Shown one piece after another: positions 7,559-16,472 of a DNA stretch of 64,000 bases. Made by a program: the position numbers and the translations under genes. Every line of letters begins with the position of its first letter. The stretch's first letter is position 1. Under the pieces are notes generated by a model. It ran no database searches and had not been told where the DNA came from. It saw only the letters and a program-made list of their open reading frames with translations. The DNA is from Shinella pollutisoli (GTDB lineage Bacteria; Pseudomonadota; Alphaproteobacteria; Rhizobiales; Rhizobiaceae): positions 21,023-85,022 of the forward strand of contig NZ_JANFDG010000025.1 of assembly GCF_024609765.1 (NCBI RefSeq), in the 5' to 3' direction.

Positions 7559-10303
7559 ATGTTTGAAATCCTCCCCCTCGTCGCCGTCGCGCTCGCGCTC
7601 TACACCCTCCACGCATCGCGCGAGAACGCCCGCCGGCTCGGCGAGGAGATCGTTCGGCTGCGCCGGGAGATGGAGGCGCTGAAGGTTGCCGGCGTGGTGC
7701 CGCCCGAGCCGGCCGTCGCCGTCGCCGCCGAGGAGGAGCCGGCTGCCAAAGCCGAGCCGGGCCCCTGGACGCGGCCGGCGGCAAGCGAGGAGGATATCGG
7801 CCGGGCCATCTTCGGCGGTGCGCCGGCGGAAGCGGCCGCGGCGGAGGAGGAGCCGGCCGAGACGGCGCCCGTCGCCGCGCGGGAGAGCTTCGAGAGCCGC
7901 ATCGGCGCGCGCTGGGCCGTCTGGGTCGGCGGCATCGCGCTGGCGCTCGGCGGCATCTTCATGGTGAAATACTCGATCGAGGCGGGGCTCTTGAGCCCGG
8001 CGGTGCGCCTGTCGCTCGCCGCCCTCTTCGGCCTCGTGCTGCTCGCCGCCGGCGAGGCCGTGCGCCGCCGCGCCCAGCCGGTGATCGCCAACGCGTTCCG
8101 CAACGCCATGATCCCCGGCGTGCTGACGGCGGCCGGCGTCATCACGCTCTTCGCCGTCACCTATGTCGCCTATGCGGTCTACGGCTATGTCGGCCCGCTC
8201 GCCGCCTTCGCGCTGCTCGCCGCCGTCTCCTTCGCCACCCTCGGCCTGTCGCTCCTGCACGGGCAGGCGCTCGCCGGCCTCGGCCTGCTCGCCTCCATGG
8301 CGACGCCCGGGCTGGTGGCGACCGGCGAGCCGCGGCCCTGGCCGCTGTTCGGCTTCCTCGCCGTCGCCTGGCTGGCGACGCTCGCCGCCTCGCGGCTCAG
8401 GCGCTGGCAGGTCGTGCCGGCGCTCGCCAATGCCGGCCTCGCGCTCTGGGCGGTGCTCTATCTCACCCAGGCCGGGACCGTCGAGACGCCGCCGGTGCTG
8501 CTTGCCCTCCTCGTGCTCGCCGCCGGCCTCGGTCTCCTCTGGCCCGGTGCGGCAGGCGAAGGCGAGGAGGAGCGGGCCACGACGGACGCCTGGGAGCGCC
8601 TGTTGTCGCCGCCGGCCGCCGCCGTCTCGCTCACCGGCGCGCTGGCGCTCCTGTTCCCGGCCCTCGTCTTCGCCACGCAGGTGCCGGGCCTCGCCCTTGC
8701 CGATTATGCCTTCGCGCTCGTCGTGCTTTCCCTTGCCGCGCTGGGGGCGGCGCGCGGCTGGGCGGTCTATCCGGCGATGTTCTCCGCCGTCGCCCTCGTT
8801 CTCGGCACAGCGATCCTCGCCGTCATGCCGGGCGTCACCCTCCTCGACGGCTTCGGTCTCGTTGCTCCGCCGCTGCCGGAGGGCGCGACGCCCGTCTCCC
8901 CGCTGCCGCTCGCCGCCGCGGCACCCGTGAACCTGCTGCTTCTCACCGCCGCCGCCTATGCCGCCCTCGGCATCGCCGGCGCGTGGCTGCGCGGGCGGAC
9001 GTCGCGCGAGTTCGCCGCGCTGTGGAGCGTGCTCGCGCCGGCCGTCCCCTTCGCCGTGACGGCGGCGAGCCTCTTCGTCTTCGGCAACCTCGCCTTCGAC
9101 CTGAAGCACGGCCTCGTCGCCCTCGTCTTCGGCCTCGCCTTCCTCGCCGCCGCCGAGCTTTTCTCGAGCGGCCGGGCGGAGGGGGAGGCGGTGTTCGTGC
9201 CGCAATGGACGTTTGCGGCCGGCGGCTTCGCCTTCCTCGTGCTTTCGCTGCATGCGCTCACCGAAGGGCTCGCCACCACGCTCGGCGTCGCCGTCCTCGG
9301 CGCGCTCGCCGTCTTCGCCACGCGGCTGCGCCATTGGCCCGTCCTGCCCTGGCTGATGGCGGGGGCTGCCGCCGTCGTCGCCGGCCGCATCGCCGTCGAG
9401 CCGACGATCGTCGGGGCGGCGAACCTCGCGAAGACGCCGGTCTTCAACCAGCTCCTCGCCGGCTACGGCATTCCCGCCGCACTCCTCGCGCTCTCGGCCT
9501 TCGAACTGCGCCGCTGGCCCGGCGAGCGGGTGCGCAATCTCCTGCAGGCGCTGGCGAGCCTGTTCGTGCTGCTCACGGCGGCGATCCTCGTCCGCCACGC
9601 CATGAACGGCGGCGTGCTCGACAGCGCCGTGCCGACGCTCGGCGAGCAGGCGATCTACACGCTCCTCGTCATCGGCGCCTCGGCGGTGATGATGACGCTC
9701 GACCTGAAGTCGCCGAGCCCGGTCTTCCGCTACGGCTCGATGACGGTCGGCGTCCTCTCCGTGCTGTCGGTGGCGAGCGCCCATCTCGCCGGCCTCAATC
9801 CCTATTTCACCGGCGAGCTGCTCGGCCGCTGGCCGGTCTTCGACCTGCTCCTGATCGGCTATCTCCTGCCGGGGGTGGCCTATGCGGGGCTCGCCCGCTA
9901 CGCCCGCGGCCGCCGGCCGATGCCCTACGTGACGATGCTGGCGCTCGCCGGCGTCGTGCTCGCCTTCGCCTGGGTGACGCTTACCGTGCGCCGCTACTGG
10001 CACGGCGAGAGCATCGCCGACTGGAAGGGTTTTCTGCAGGCCGAGACCTATACCTATTCGGTCGTCTGGCTGCTCCTCGGCGTCTTGCTGCTGGCGCTCG
10101 GTTCGAGGTTCGATTCGAAGAGCATCCGGCTCGCCTCCGCCGGCCTCGTGCTGGTCGCCGTGGTGAAGGTGTTCCTCATCGACATGTCGAACCTCGAAGG
10201 CTTCCTGCGCGCGCTCTCCTTCATCGGGCTCGGCGCGGTGCTGATCGGCATCGGCCTGTTCTACCAGCGGATTCTTTCCGGCAAGTCCGTGCCGCAAGGG
10301 TGA
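7559..10303 (+). CDS. DUF2339 polytopic membrane protein
   Basis: Very large inner-membrane protein of 914 residues belonging to the DUF2339 family, whose function is unknown. It has a short N-terminal hydrophobic segment (MFEILPLVAVALALYTL), a charged coiled-coil stretch (about residues 20-42), an Ala/Glu/Pro-rich linker, and then a series of more than twenty hydrophobic segments starting near residue 118 (RWAVWVGGIALALGGIFMVK). The RWAVWVGG motif at the start of the membrane part is typical of the family. The ATG at 7559 is preferred over upstream starts because it opens directly into the hydrophobic segment. It is followed 81 bp later by a MOSC-domain gene; no functional link is known. Confidence 0.9.
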   Translation: MFEILPLVAVALALYTLHASRENARRLGEEIVRLRREMEALKVAGVVPPEPAVAVAAEEEPAAKAEPGPWTRPAASEEDIGRAIFGGAPAEAAAAEEEPAETAPVAARESFESRIGARWAVWVGGIALALGGIFMVKYSIEAGLLSPAVRLSLAALFGLVLLAAGEAVRRRAQPVIANAFRNAMIPGVLTAAGVITLFAVTYVAYAVYGYVGPLAAFALLAAVSFATLGLSLLHGQALAGLGLLASMATPGLVATGEPRPWPLFGFLAVAWLATLAASRLRRWQVVPALANAGLALWAVLYLTQAGTVETPPVLLALLVLAAGLGLLWPGAAGEGEEERATTDAWERLLSPPAAAVSLTGALALLFPALVFATQVPGLALADYAFALVVLSLAALGAARGWAVYPAMFSAVALVLGTAILAVMPGVTLLDGFGLVAPPLPEGATPVSPLPLAAAAPVNLLLLTAAAYAALGIAGAWLRGRTSREFAALWSVLAPAVPFAVTAASLFVFGNLAFDLKHGLVALVFGLAFLAAAELFSSGRAEGEAVFVPQWTFAAGGFAFLVLSLHALTEGLATTLGVAVLGALAVFATRLRHWPVLPWLMAGAAAVVAGRIAVEPTIVGAANLAKTPVFNQLLAGYGIPAALLALSAFELRRWPGERVRNLLQALASLFVLLTAAILVRHAMNGGVLDSAVPTLGEQAIYTLLVIGASAVMMTLDLKSPSPVFRYGSMTVGVLSVLSVASAHLAGLNPYFTGELLGRWPVFDLLLIGYLLPGVAYAGLARYARGRRPMPYVTMLALAGVVLAFAWVTLTVRRYWHGESIADWKGFLQAETYTYSVVWLLLGVLLLALGSRFDSKSIRLASAGLVLVAVVKVFLIDMSNLEGFLRALSFIGLGAVLIGIGLFYQRILSGKSVPQG

Positions 10304-10384
10304 AATCCGAGAAAGAACATGCTTTTGTGCCGGCCTGCTGAATCGCTTCGGCAGGTCGTTGAATCGAAATCCGAGGACGGTGCC

Positions 10385-11230
10385 ATGCATGTCGAAGGCC
10401 TGAACATCCATCCGCTGAAGAGCGGCCGGGCCATCGCGCTCGAAGAGGCCGCGGTCCGCCTCGACGGCTTTTCCGGCGACCGCCGCTTCATGATCGTCGA
10501 CGGCGGCGGCCGCTTCATCACTCAGCGCGAGATGCAGGCGCTCGCCCGCGTCGCGGCGCGGGAGGTGGCCGGCGGCCTGCTGCTCGAAATGGAAGGCCGC
10601 CGGCTGCAGGCGCGCTTCGACCCCGACCGCCGGCTCGCCGTCACCGTCTGGGACAGCACGGTCGACGCCGCCGTCGCCGACCCGGCGGTGAACGCCGTCC
10701 TCTCGGACTGGTTCGGCCGTCCCGTGCAACTCGTGCACATGGACGGCCGCGCCCGCCGCGCCGAGGGCGCGGAATGGGCCGGCGCGCCGGTGCCGGTCGG
10801 CTTCGTCGACGGCTTTCCGGCGCTGATCACCACCACCGGCTCGCTCGCCGACCTCAACCGCACATTGATCGCCAATGGTCAGGAGCCGGTCGGCATGGAC
10901 CGCTTCCGCACCAACGTGCTGATTGCCTGCGACGAGCCCTGGCGGGAGGATCTCTGGGCGGCGGTCGAGATCGGCGGCATCCGCTTCGACCTCGTCAAGC
11001 CCTGCGCCCGCTGCATCATGACCACGCAGGACCAGCGGACCGGCGAGCGCATCGGCGGCAATCCGATCCAGGGCCTGGCCGAGAAGCGCATGTCGGCCGA
11101 CCGCCGCGTGCCGGGCGTGCTGTTCGGCTGGAACGCCGTGCCGCGCGGGGAGGGGACGATCCGGCTCGGCGATGCGGTCCGCGTGGTGGCCGAGCGGGCG
11201 GAGCGCTGGCCGATGAAGGTCCGCGCCTGA
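10385..11230 (+). CDS. MOSC-domain protein (YcbX/mARC-like molybdoenzyme family)
   Basis: 281-residue protein with an N-terminal beta-barrel domain (VEGLNIHPLKSGRAI) and a C-terminal MOSC domain. The sequence KPCARCIMTTQD holds the Cys that ligates molybdenum in mARC and YcbX, which reduce N-hydroxylated compounds using the sulfurated molybdenum cofactor. That Cys is present, so catalysis is plausible. Redox partner and substrate cannot be deduced, and no ferredoxin domain is fused at the C-terminus as it is in E. coli YcbX. Start chosen at ATG 10385, where family homology begins. Confidence 0.9.
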   Translation: MHVEGLNIHPLKSGRAIALEEAAVRLDGFSGDRRFMIVDGGGRFITQREMQALARVAAREVAGGLLLEMEGRRLQARFDPDRRLAVTVWDSTVDAAVADPAVNAVLSDWFGRPVQLVHMDGRARRAEGAEWAGAPVPVGFVDGFPALITTTGSLADLNRTLIANGQEPVGMDRFRTNVLIACDEPWREDLWAAVEIGGIRFDLVKPCARCIMTTQDQRTGERIGGNPIQGLAEKRMSADRRVPGVLFGWNAVPRGEGTIRLGDAVRVVAERAERWPMKVRA

Positions 11231-11250
11231 ATCGGCAAGCCGTTGCCGCT

Positions 11251-11388
11251 TTCCCCTTCTCCCCCGCGGGGAGAAGGTGGCCCGAAGGGCCGGATGAGGG
11301 GGGCGAAGCCAACGAAATTCCTTGATTCTACGCCTTCGGCGTCCCCCTCATCCCGCTGCCGCGACCTTCTCCCCGCGGGGGAGAAGGC
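11251..11388. repeat. RIME-like palindromic intergenic element, copy 3
   Basis: Two modules in opposite orientation lie between the MOSC and MFS genes. The first is ccttctcccccgcggggaga then cccgaagggccggatgaggg; the second is gtccccctcatcccgctgcc then ccttctccccgcgggggaga. Borders and cores match the other copies. Confidence 0.85.
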
Positions 11389-11490
11389 GCCATGACGGAG
11401 CGCTGCGGTTCATACGCGATGCCCTGGATATGATCCATCAATCGCGCTGATCGCCCGGTCAAATTAATTCGCTTTCGCGCATCGGCCGGC

Positions 11491-11507
11491 AAGCGTATTT
11501 TACGCTT
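11491..11507. promoter_or_regulatory. Candidate operator upstream of MFS gene
   Basis: Perfect inverted repeat AAGCGTA-ttt-TACGCTT ending 20 bp before the MFS start codon. This size and position suit a dimeric repressor, but no matching regulator is adjacent. A chance palindrome cannot be excluded. Confidence 0.35.
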
Positions 11508-11527
11508 CCGCAAATCCGGAGTAGCCC

Positions 11528-12757
11528 ATGTCCCCGACCTCCCCGACGCCGGCCGCAGCCCGGCCGATGCCCTGGCTGATCATCATCGCCGGCTCGCTGA
11601 TCGCCATGCTGACCTTCGGCCCGCGTTCGGCCATGGGCTTCTTCCAGCTGCCGATGCTGCAGGACACCGGCTGGGACCGCACGACCTTCGGCCTCGCCAT
11701 GGCGCTGCAGAACCTCTGCTGGGGGATCGGCCAGCCCTTCTTCGGCGCCGTCGCCGACAAGTACGGCACCTGGCGCGTCCTGCTGGTCTCCGCGCTGCTC
11801 TACGCCGGCGGCCTCGTGATGATGTCCTCCGGCGCCTCGCCGCTCTGGCTGCATGTCGGCGGCGGCGTGCTGGTGGGCCTCGGCGTCGCGGCCGGCTCCT
11901 TCGGCACGCTGCTCTCCGCCTTCGCCCGCAACGTCACGCCGGAGCAGCGCTCGCTCGCCTTCGGCATCTGCACCGCGGCAGGCTCGGCCGGCATGTTCCT
12001 GTTCGCGCCGCTGTCGCAGGGGCTGATCTCGGCCTACGGCTGGTCGGACAGCCTCGTCTGGCTCGGCGTGATGATGCTCGCCGTGCCGCTGCTGGCGATC
12101 CCGCTGCGCGGCAATTCCTCTTCCGGCATCACGTCCAGGAGCGAATACCAGCAGTCGATCGGCGCGGCGCTGAAGGAGGCTTTCGGCCATCGCAGCTACC
12201 TGCTGCTGACGGCCGGCTTCTTCGTCTGCGGCTACCAGGTCGCCTTCATCACCGCCCATTTCCCCGCCTATCTCGGCGACCTCGGCATCGATGCCCGCTA
12301 TGCGGTGATCGCGCTGGCGCTGATCGGCTTCTTCAACATCATCGGCTCGCTTGCCGCCGGCGTCATCGGCCAGCGCTACTCGAAACCCTATTTCCTCGCG
12401 TTCATCTATCTCGCCCGCTCCGTGGCGGTGACGGTGTTCGTGCTGCTTCCGGCCACGCCCGCCTCGGTCATCCTCTTCGCCGTCGTCATGGGCCTGCTCT
12501 GGCTGTCGACCGTGCCGCCGACCAACGCGCTCGTCGCCATCATGTTCGGCACGCGCCACCTCGGCCTGCTCGGCGGCATCGTCTTCTTCTCGCACCAGGT
12601 CGGCTCGTTCCTCGGCGTGTGGATGGGCGGCTACCTCTACGACCGCTTCGGCACCTACGATCCGGTCTGGTGGCTCGGCGTGGCGCTCGGCGTCTTCGCC
12701 GCGGTCGTCCACTGGCCGATCGAGGAGCGCGGCGTCGCCCGTCCGGCGATGGCGTGA
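11528..12757 (+). CDS. MFS transporter (oxalate/formate antiporter-like)
   Basis: Inner-membrane major facilitator of 409 residues with twelve predicted hydrophobic segments. The MFS loop signature GAVADKYGTWR sits between segments 2 and 3. Features such as PWLIIIAGSLIAMLTFGPRSAMGFFQLPM and WWLGVALGVFAAVVHWPI fit the oxalate/formate-antiporter or monocarboxylate-like subfamily seen in proteobacteria. The substrate is unknown. It is monocistronic by context, lying between a RIME-like repeat and the nad operon. A 17-bp palindrome upstream may be its operator. Confidence 0.88.
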   Translation: MSPTSPTPAAARPMPWLIIIAGSLIAMLTFGPRSAMGFFQLPMLQDTGWDRTTFGLAMALQNLCWGIGQPFFGAVADKYGTWRVLLVSALLYAGGLVMMSSGASPLWLHVGGGVLVGLGVAAGSFGTLLSAFARNVTPEQRSLAFGICTAAGSAGMFLFAPLSQGLISAYGWSDSLVWLGVMMLAVPLLAIPLRGNSSSGITSRSEYQQSIGAALKEAFGHRSYLLLTAGFFVCGYQVAFITAHFPAYLGDLGIDARYAVIALALIGFFNIIGSLAAGVIGQRYSKPYFLAFIYLARSVAVTVFVLLPATPASVILFAVVMGLLWLSTVPPTNALVAIMFGTRHLGLLGGIVFFSHQVGSFLGVWMGGYLYDRFGTYDPVWWLGVALGVFAAVVHWPIEERGVARPAMA

Positions 12758-12867
12758 AAAATCGGGGGCGCCGCCGGACGGGAAATCGGGCGGCGCTTCT
12801 TGCAAAGCGTCACAAAAGTTTCTAAATCAGTTCCACCGGCAATGCCGGTTTTGTTTTACGGCTATTA

Positions 12868-12882
12868 TGCTCAATATGAGCA
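12868..12882 (+). promoter_or_regulatory. Candidate NadQ operator and promoter of the nad operon
   Basis: Inverted repeat TGCTCA-ata-TGAGCA, with perfect 6-bp arms, 40 bp before the nadA start. It overlaps the -10 of a possible promoter (TTGTTT at 12851, 18-bp spacer, TATGAG at 12875). A NadQ-type NAD regulator gene is encoded in the window at 18256-19233, and NadQ is known to control nad genes in Rhizobiales. That this palindrome is its site is inference. Confidence 0.6.
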
Positions 12883-12922
12883 AAATGGCGGCGCCGCGGG
12901 AAGCGGCGGGAAGGAGGGGTTC

Positions 12923-14002
12923 ATGACCATTGCGACCCAGCATGCGGCAGGGGCCGTTGCCCAGCGCCCGCTCACGGCGGCGGAACGCTTCGGCGTCATC
13001 GACCGGCCCGACCTTTCCTTCACCCCCGCCGTCGCCCGCGAGACCGAGCATCTCTACGAGCGCGTCAAGCAGTTCATCCCCGCCTTCGAATGGCCGGTCT
13101 ACGCGCCCTATGTCGCCGCCATCAACCGGCTGAAGAAGGAGCGCGGCGCCGTCATCCTCGCCCACAACTACCAGACGCCGGAGATCTTCCACTGCGTCGC
13201 CGACATCGTCGGCGATTCGCTGTCGCTCGCCCGCGACGCCACCCGCGTCGACGCCGACATCATCGTCCAGTGCGGCGTGCACTTCATGGCCGAGACCTCG
13301 AAGCTGCTCAACCCGGAAAAGACCGTGCTGATCCCGGATTCGAAGGCCGGCTGCTCGCTGTCGGATTCGATCACCGGCGCCGACGTCCGCCTGCTCAAGG
13401 AGCGCTATCCGGGCGTGCCGGTCGTCACCTACGTCAACACGTCGGCCGACGTGAAGGCGGAGACGGACATCTGCTGCACCTCCTCCAACGTGCTCGCCGT
13501 GGTGGAAAGCCTCGACAGCGACACCGTGCTCTGCATCCCGGACGAATATCTGGCGATGAACGTCGCCAAGCAGACGAACAAGAAGATCCTCACCTGGAAG
13601 GGCCATTGCGAGGTGCACGAGCGCTTCACCGCCAACGAGCTGCTCGCCTACAAGGAAGCCCATCCCGGCATCGAGATCATCGGCCATCCGGAATGCCACC
13701 CGGACGTCATCGCCGTCTGCGACTTCTCCGGCTCCACCTCGGGCATGATCAACTACGTCAGGGACCACCGGCCGCAGCGCGTGCTGCTCGTCACCGAATG
13801 CTCCATGGCTTCCAACATCCAGGCGGAGCTGCCGGACGTCGATTTCGTCAAGCCGTGCAACCTCTGTCCGCATATGAAGCGCATCACGCTGCCGAAGATC
13901 CTCGACAGCCTGGTGACGATGACGGAGGAGGTGACGGTCGACCCGGCGATCGCCGATCGCGCCCGCCTAGCCGTCGAGCGGATGGTGAACCTGAAGCAGT
14001 AA
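12923..14002 (+). CDS. nadA: Quinolinate synthase A
   Basis: 359-residue NadA, a cytoplasmic [4Fe-4S] enzyme that condenses iminoaspartate (from NadB) with dihydroxyacetone phosphate to give quinolinate, the second step of de novo NAD synthesis. The three cluster Cys lie in the expected motifs: [22 protein letters not shown] and [14 protein letters not shown]. Other landmarks are [11 protein letters not shown] and HPECHPDV. The start at 12923 has a strong aaggagggg ribosome-binding site, and the longer frame upstream is discarded. First gene of the nadA-nadB-parD-parE-nadC order; a RIME-like repeat separates it from nadB. Confidence 0.97.
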   Translation: MTIATQHAAGAVAQRPLTAAERFGVIDRPDLSFTPAVARETEHLYERVKQFIPAFEWPVYAPYVAAINRLKKERGAVILAHNYQTPEIFHCVADIVGDSLSLARDATRVDADIIVQCGVHFMAETSKLLNPEKTVLIPDSKAGCSLSDSITGADVRLLKERYPGVPVVTYVNTSADVKAETDICCTSSNVLAVVESLDSDTVLCIPDEYLAMNVAKQTNKKILTWKGHCEVHERFTANELLAYKEAHPGIEIIGHPECHPDVIAVCDFSGSTSGMINYVRDHRPQRVLLVTECSMASNIQAELPDVDFVKPCNLCPHMKRITLPKILDSLVTMTEEVTVDPAIADRARLAVERMVNLKQ

Positions 14003-14028
14003 CATGGCGGGCCGTCCGTTCTGCGTGG

Positions 14029-14144
14029 CCCCTCATCCCCCTGCCGGGACCTTCTCCCCGTAAACGGGGAGAAGGCGGAAAACGGCAAGGCTGTCGTTTC
14101 TCGCCCCGCTTGCGGGGAGAGGATGCCGGCAGGCAGGTGAGGGG
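14029..14144. repeat. RIME-like palindromic intergenic element, copy 4 (inside nad operon)
   Basis: Borders gcccctcatccccctgccgg and gccggcaggcaggtgagggg enclose two hairpins, ccttctccccgtaaacgggg and cgccccgcttgcggggaga. It fills most of the nadA-nadB gap and, if transcribed, would form stable stem-loops in the operon mRNA. Confidence 0.85.
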
Positions 14145-14180
14145 CCTTATCGGCAGGCAGGCGCGTCGGAGGAGTAGCAC

Positions 14181-15779
14181 ATGCCCCTGGAAAGTTTCCG
14201 TCCGCAATCGTGGAACGGCATCGACGACATCGTCATCGTCGGCGGCGGCCTCGCCGGCCTGTTCTGCGCGTTGAAGCTCAGCCCCCGGCCCGTCACGGTG
14301 CTGGCCGCCGCCCCCATCGGCCAGGGCGCCTCGTCGGCCTGGGCGCAGGGCGGCATCGCCGCGGCGATGAGCCCCGGCGACACCTTCGACAAGCACGTCG
14401 CCGACACGCTGGAGGCGGGTGCCGGCATCGTCGACGAGAAGATGGCGCGCTTCATGGTCTCGGAAGGCCCGGCGCGCATCCACGACCTCCTCGAATACGG
14501 CGTGCCCTTCGACCGCGACCTGGAGGGCAAGCTCCTGCTCTCGCGCGAGGCCGCCCATTCCGAGCGCCGCATCGTCCGCGTCAAGGGCGACATGGCCGGC
14601 AAGGCCATCATGGAGGCGCTGATCGCCGCCGTGCGGAAAACGCCGTCGATCCGGGTGCTGGAGGGCTACGTGGTCGAGGAGCTGGTGCGCGAGGGCCGCT
14701 TCATCTCCGGCGTCGTGGCGCGGCCGGATGCCGGCCAGTCGAAGAAGCGCGTGCATTTCCCGGCCCGCGCCGTCGTGCTGTGCTCGGGCGGCGTCGGCCA
14801 TCTCTACGCCGTCACCACTAATCCCTGGGAGGCCTGCGGCCAGGGCGTCGGCATGGCCGCGCGCGCCGGCGCCATCATCGCCGACCCGGAATTCGTGCAG
14901 TTCCACCCGACCGCCATCGACATCGGCCGCGACCCCGCGCCCCTTGCCACGGAAGCGCTGCGCGGCGACGGCGCGCATCTGGTCAACGCCGCCGGCCACC
15001 GCTTCATGCTCGACATCCACGAGGACGGCGAGCTCGCGCCCCGCGACATCGTCTCGCGCGGCGTCTTCGCCGAGGTGCAGGCCGGCCGCGGCGCCTTCCT
15101 CGACTGCACCAAGGCCGTCGGCAGCCATTTCCCGGACATGTTCCCGACCGTCTACGCCTCCTGCAAGGCCGCCGGCATCGATCCGGTGACCCAGCCGATC
15201 CCCGTCGTGCCCGCCGTGCACTATCACATGGGCGGCATCCTGACGGACGCGGAGGGCCGCACCTCGATCGACGGCCTGTGGGCGGCGGGCGAGGTGACGT
15301 CCACCGGCGTGCACGGCGCCAACCGCCTCGCCTCCAACTCGCTCTTGGAGGCCGTCGTCTTCGCCGCGCGCATCGCGGAAAACATCAAGGGCATCCTGCC
15401 CGAGCCGAAGCTCAACGACTGGGGCAAGAACGCCGGCGAGAGCGACGACCTCGTCACCATCGAGGACAGCCCGGCGCTGAAGCACCTGCGCCGCGTCATG
15501 AGCGATCATGTCGGCGTCATCCGCAGCCGAGAGGGGCTGACCGTCGCGCTGCGGGAGATCGCCCGGCTGGAGCGCGAGAACAGCCGCATGCGCTTCCTGA
15601 ACATCGTCACCACCGCCAAGCTGATCGCGGCCGCCGCCTGGCTGCGCGAGGAAAGCCGCGGCGGCCATTTCCGCGCCGATTTCCCCGAGCAGAAGCCCGC
15701 CTGGAAGCACCGCACCTTCCTGACGCTCGCCGACGCCGAGAAGGTCGTCGCCGAGGTGGCGGAGACGGCGGCGGCGTGA
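14181..15779 (+). CDS. nadB: L-aspartate oxidase
   Basis: 532-residue FAD enzyme that oxidises L-aspartate to iminoaspartate, feeding NadA. It has the N-terminal dinucleotide-binding motif [15 protein letters not shown], the succinate-dehydrogenase-family active-site region ([20 protein letters not shown]), [14 protein letters not shown], and the FAD-binding [19 protein letters not shown]-terminal helical domain ([13 protein letters not shown]) is complete. The ATG at 14181 follows a ggagg ribosome-binding site. The next gene, parD, begins 64 bp downstream. Confidence 0.97.
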   Translation: MPLESFRPQSWNGIDDIVIVGGGLAGLFCALKLSPRPVTVLAAAPIGQGASSAWAQGGIAAAMSPGDTFDKHVADTLEAGAGIVDEKMARFMVSEGPARIHDLLEYGVPFDRDLEGKLLLSREAAHSERRIVRVKGDMAGKAIMEALIAAVRKTPSIRVLEGYVVEELVREGRFISGVVARPDAGQSKKRVHFPARAVVLCSGGVGHLYAVTTNPWEACGQGVGMAARAGAIIADPEFVQFHPTAIDIGRDPAPLATEALRGDGAHLVNAAGHRFMLDIHEDGELAPRDIVSRGVFAEVQAGRGAFLDCTKAVGSHFPDMFPTVYASCKAAGIDPVTQPIPVVPAVHYHMGGILTDAEGRTSIDGLWAAGEVTSTGVHGANRLASNSLLEAVVFAARIAENIKGILPEPKLNDWGKNAGESDDLVTIEDSPALKHLRRVMSDHVGVIRSREGLTVALREIARLERENSRMRFLNIVTTAKLIAAAAWLREESRGGHFRADFPEQKPAWKHRTFLTLADAEKVVAEVAETAAA

Positions 15780-15843
15780 GGTGCCTTGGCAAAAATTGAC
15801 AACGGCGCATGCCGACCTATGATCAGGGCGAAAGGAGCGTGAC

Positions 15844-16101
15844 ATGCCGACGCTGAACGTGAGCCTGACGCCCGAATTCGCCGACTTCATCGAGGAGGCC
15901 GTGGCCAGCGGCTCCTATGTCTCGGCGAGCGAGGTCGTGCGCGACGCGCTGCGGATGATGCGGCAGGAGCAGGAAAGTGCCGCGGCGAAGCTCGCCCTCC
16001 TGCGGCGCGCGGTCGACGAGGGGCTGGCGCAGTCGGAGCGCGGCGACCTTTCCGATCGCCCGGTCTCCGACATCTTCGCCGCTGCCGTGCGCGAGGCATG
16101 A
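15844..16101 (+). CDS. ParD-type antitoxin (ribbon-helix-helix)
   Basis: 85-residue CopG/ParD-family antitoxin. The N-terminal ribbon-helix-helix (MPTLNVSLTPEFADFIEEAV, then GSYVSASEVVRDALRMM) binds DNA and dimerises in this family. The C-terminal part (LALLRRAVDEGLAQSERGDL) is the toxin-neutralising segment. Its stop overlaps the toxin start by 4 bp. A gaaaggag ribosome-binding site lies just upstream. It sits between nadB and nadC on the same strand, so its expression may follow the NAD operon as well as its own autorepression. Confidence 0.92.
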   Translation: MPTLNVSLTPEFADFIEEAVASGSYVSASEVVRDALRMMRQEQESAAAKLALLRRAVDEGLAQSERGDLSDRPVSDIFAAAVREA

Positions 16102-16472
16102 TCCGTATCCGGCTGACGCGCGAGGCGGAGCGCGATCTCGTCGAGATCGCCCGCTACACGGTCGCGACCTTCGGAGCGGAGCAGGCCATGCGCTATGCGG
16201 GATTGATCGAACGGGCGCTCGGCCTGCTGGCGGCCGATCCGGGCCTGCCCGCGTCGCGCAACCGCGACGAGCTTCGCCCCGGCGTGCGGTCGCTGCATCT
16301 GTCCCGTGCCGCCGCCCGTCGCCATGCGGCCTCGCACGTCCTTTACTATCACCTCCGGACCCGGCCGGACGGCGGGCGCGATCTCGTCCTCCTCCGCGTC
16401 CTGCATGAACGCATGGAGCCGCTGAAGCGGCTCGTCGACGCCACCAGCCCCGAGAAGGATCGAGCGCCATGA
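16098..16472 (+). CDS. RelE/ParE-family toxin
   Basis: 124-residue ParE-like toxin. Family features are the N-terminal IRLTREAERDLVEIARYT, the YAGLIERALGLLAADPGLPA helix region and the C-terminal RVLHERMEP. ParE toxins poison DNA gyrase and RelE relatives cut mRNA; which applies here is not certain, although the ParD partner favours ParE. The start overlaps parD by 4 bp (ATGA) and the stop overlaps the nadC start by 4 bp, so toxin and NadC translation look coupled. The C-terminus extends past the usual end (KRLVDATSPEKDRAP). Confidence 0.9.
   Translation: MIRIRLTREAERDLVEIARYTVATFGAEQAMRYAGLIERALGLLAADPGLPASRNRDELRPGVRSLHLSRAAARRHAASHVLYYHLRTRPDGGRDLVLLRVLHERMEPLKRLVDATSPEKDRAP

Noticed and set aside
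7358..10738. 1126-residue minus-strand open frame opposite the DUF2339 gene
   Set aside because: Its translation is Arg/Glu/Gly-rich with no recognisable domain and mirrors the GC-rich codon pattern of the real gene on the plus strand. The same applies to long antisense frames at 3124-5493, 1875-3971, 40640-42814 and 59319-62333.
16098..16472. A NAD-degrading (RES-type) toxin in the nad operon
   Set aside because: The operon context made this attractive, but the sequence is clearly RelE/ParE-like with a ParD partner.
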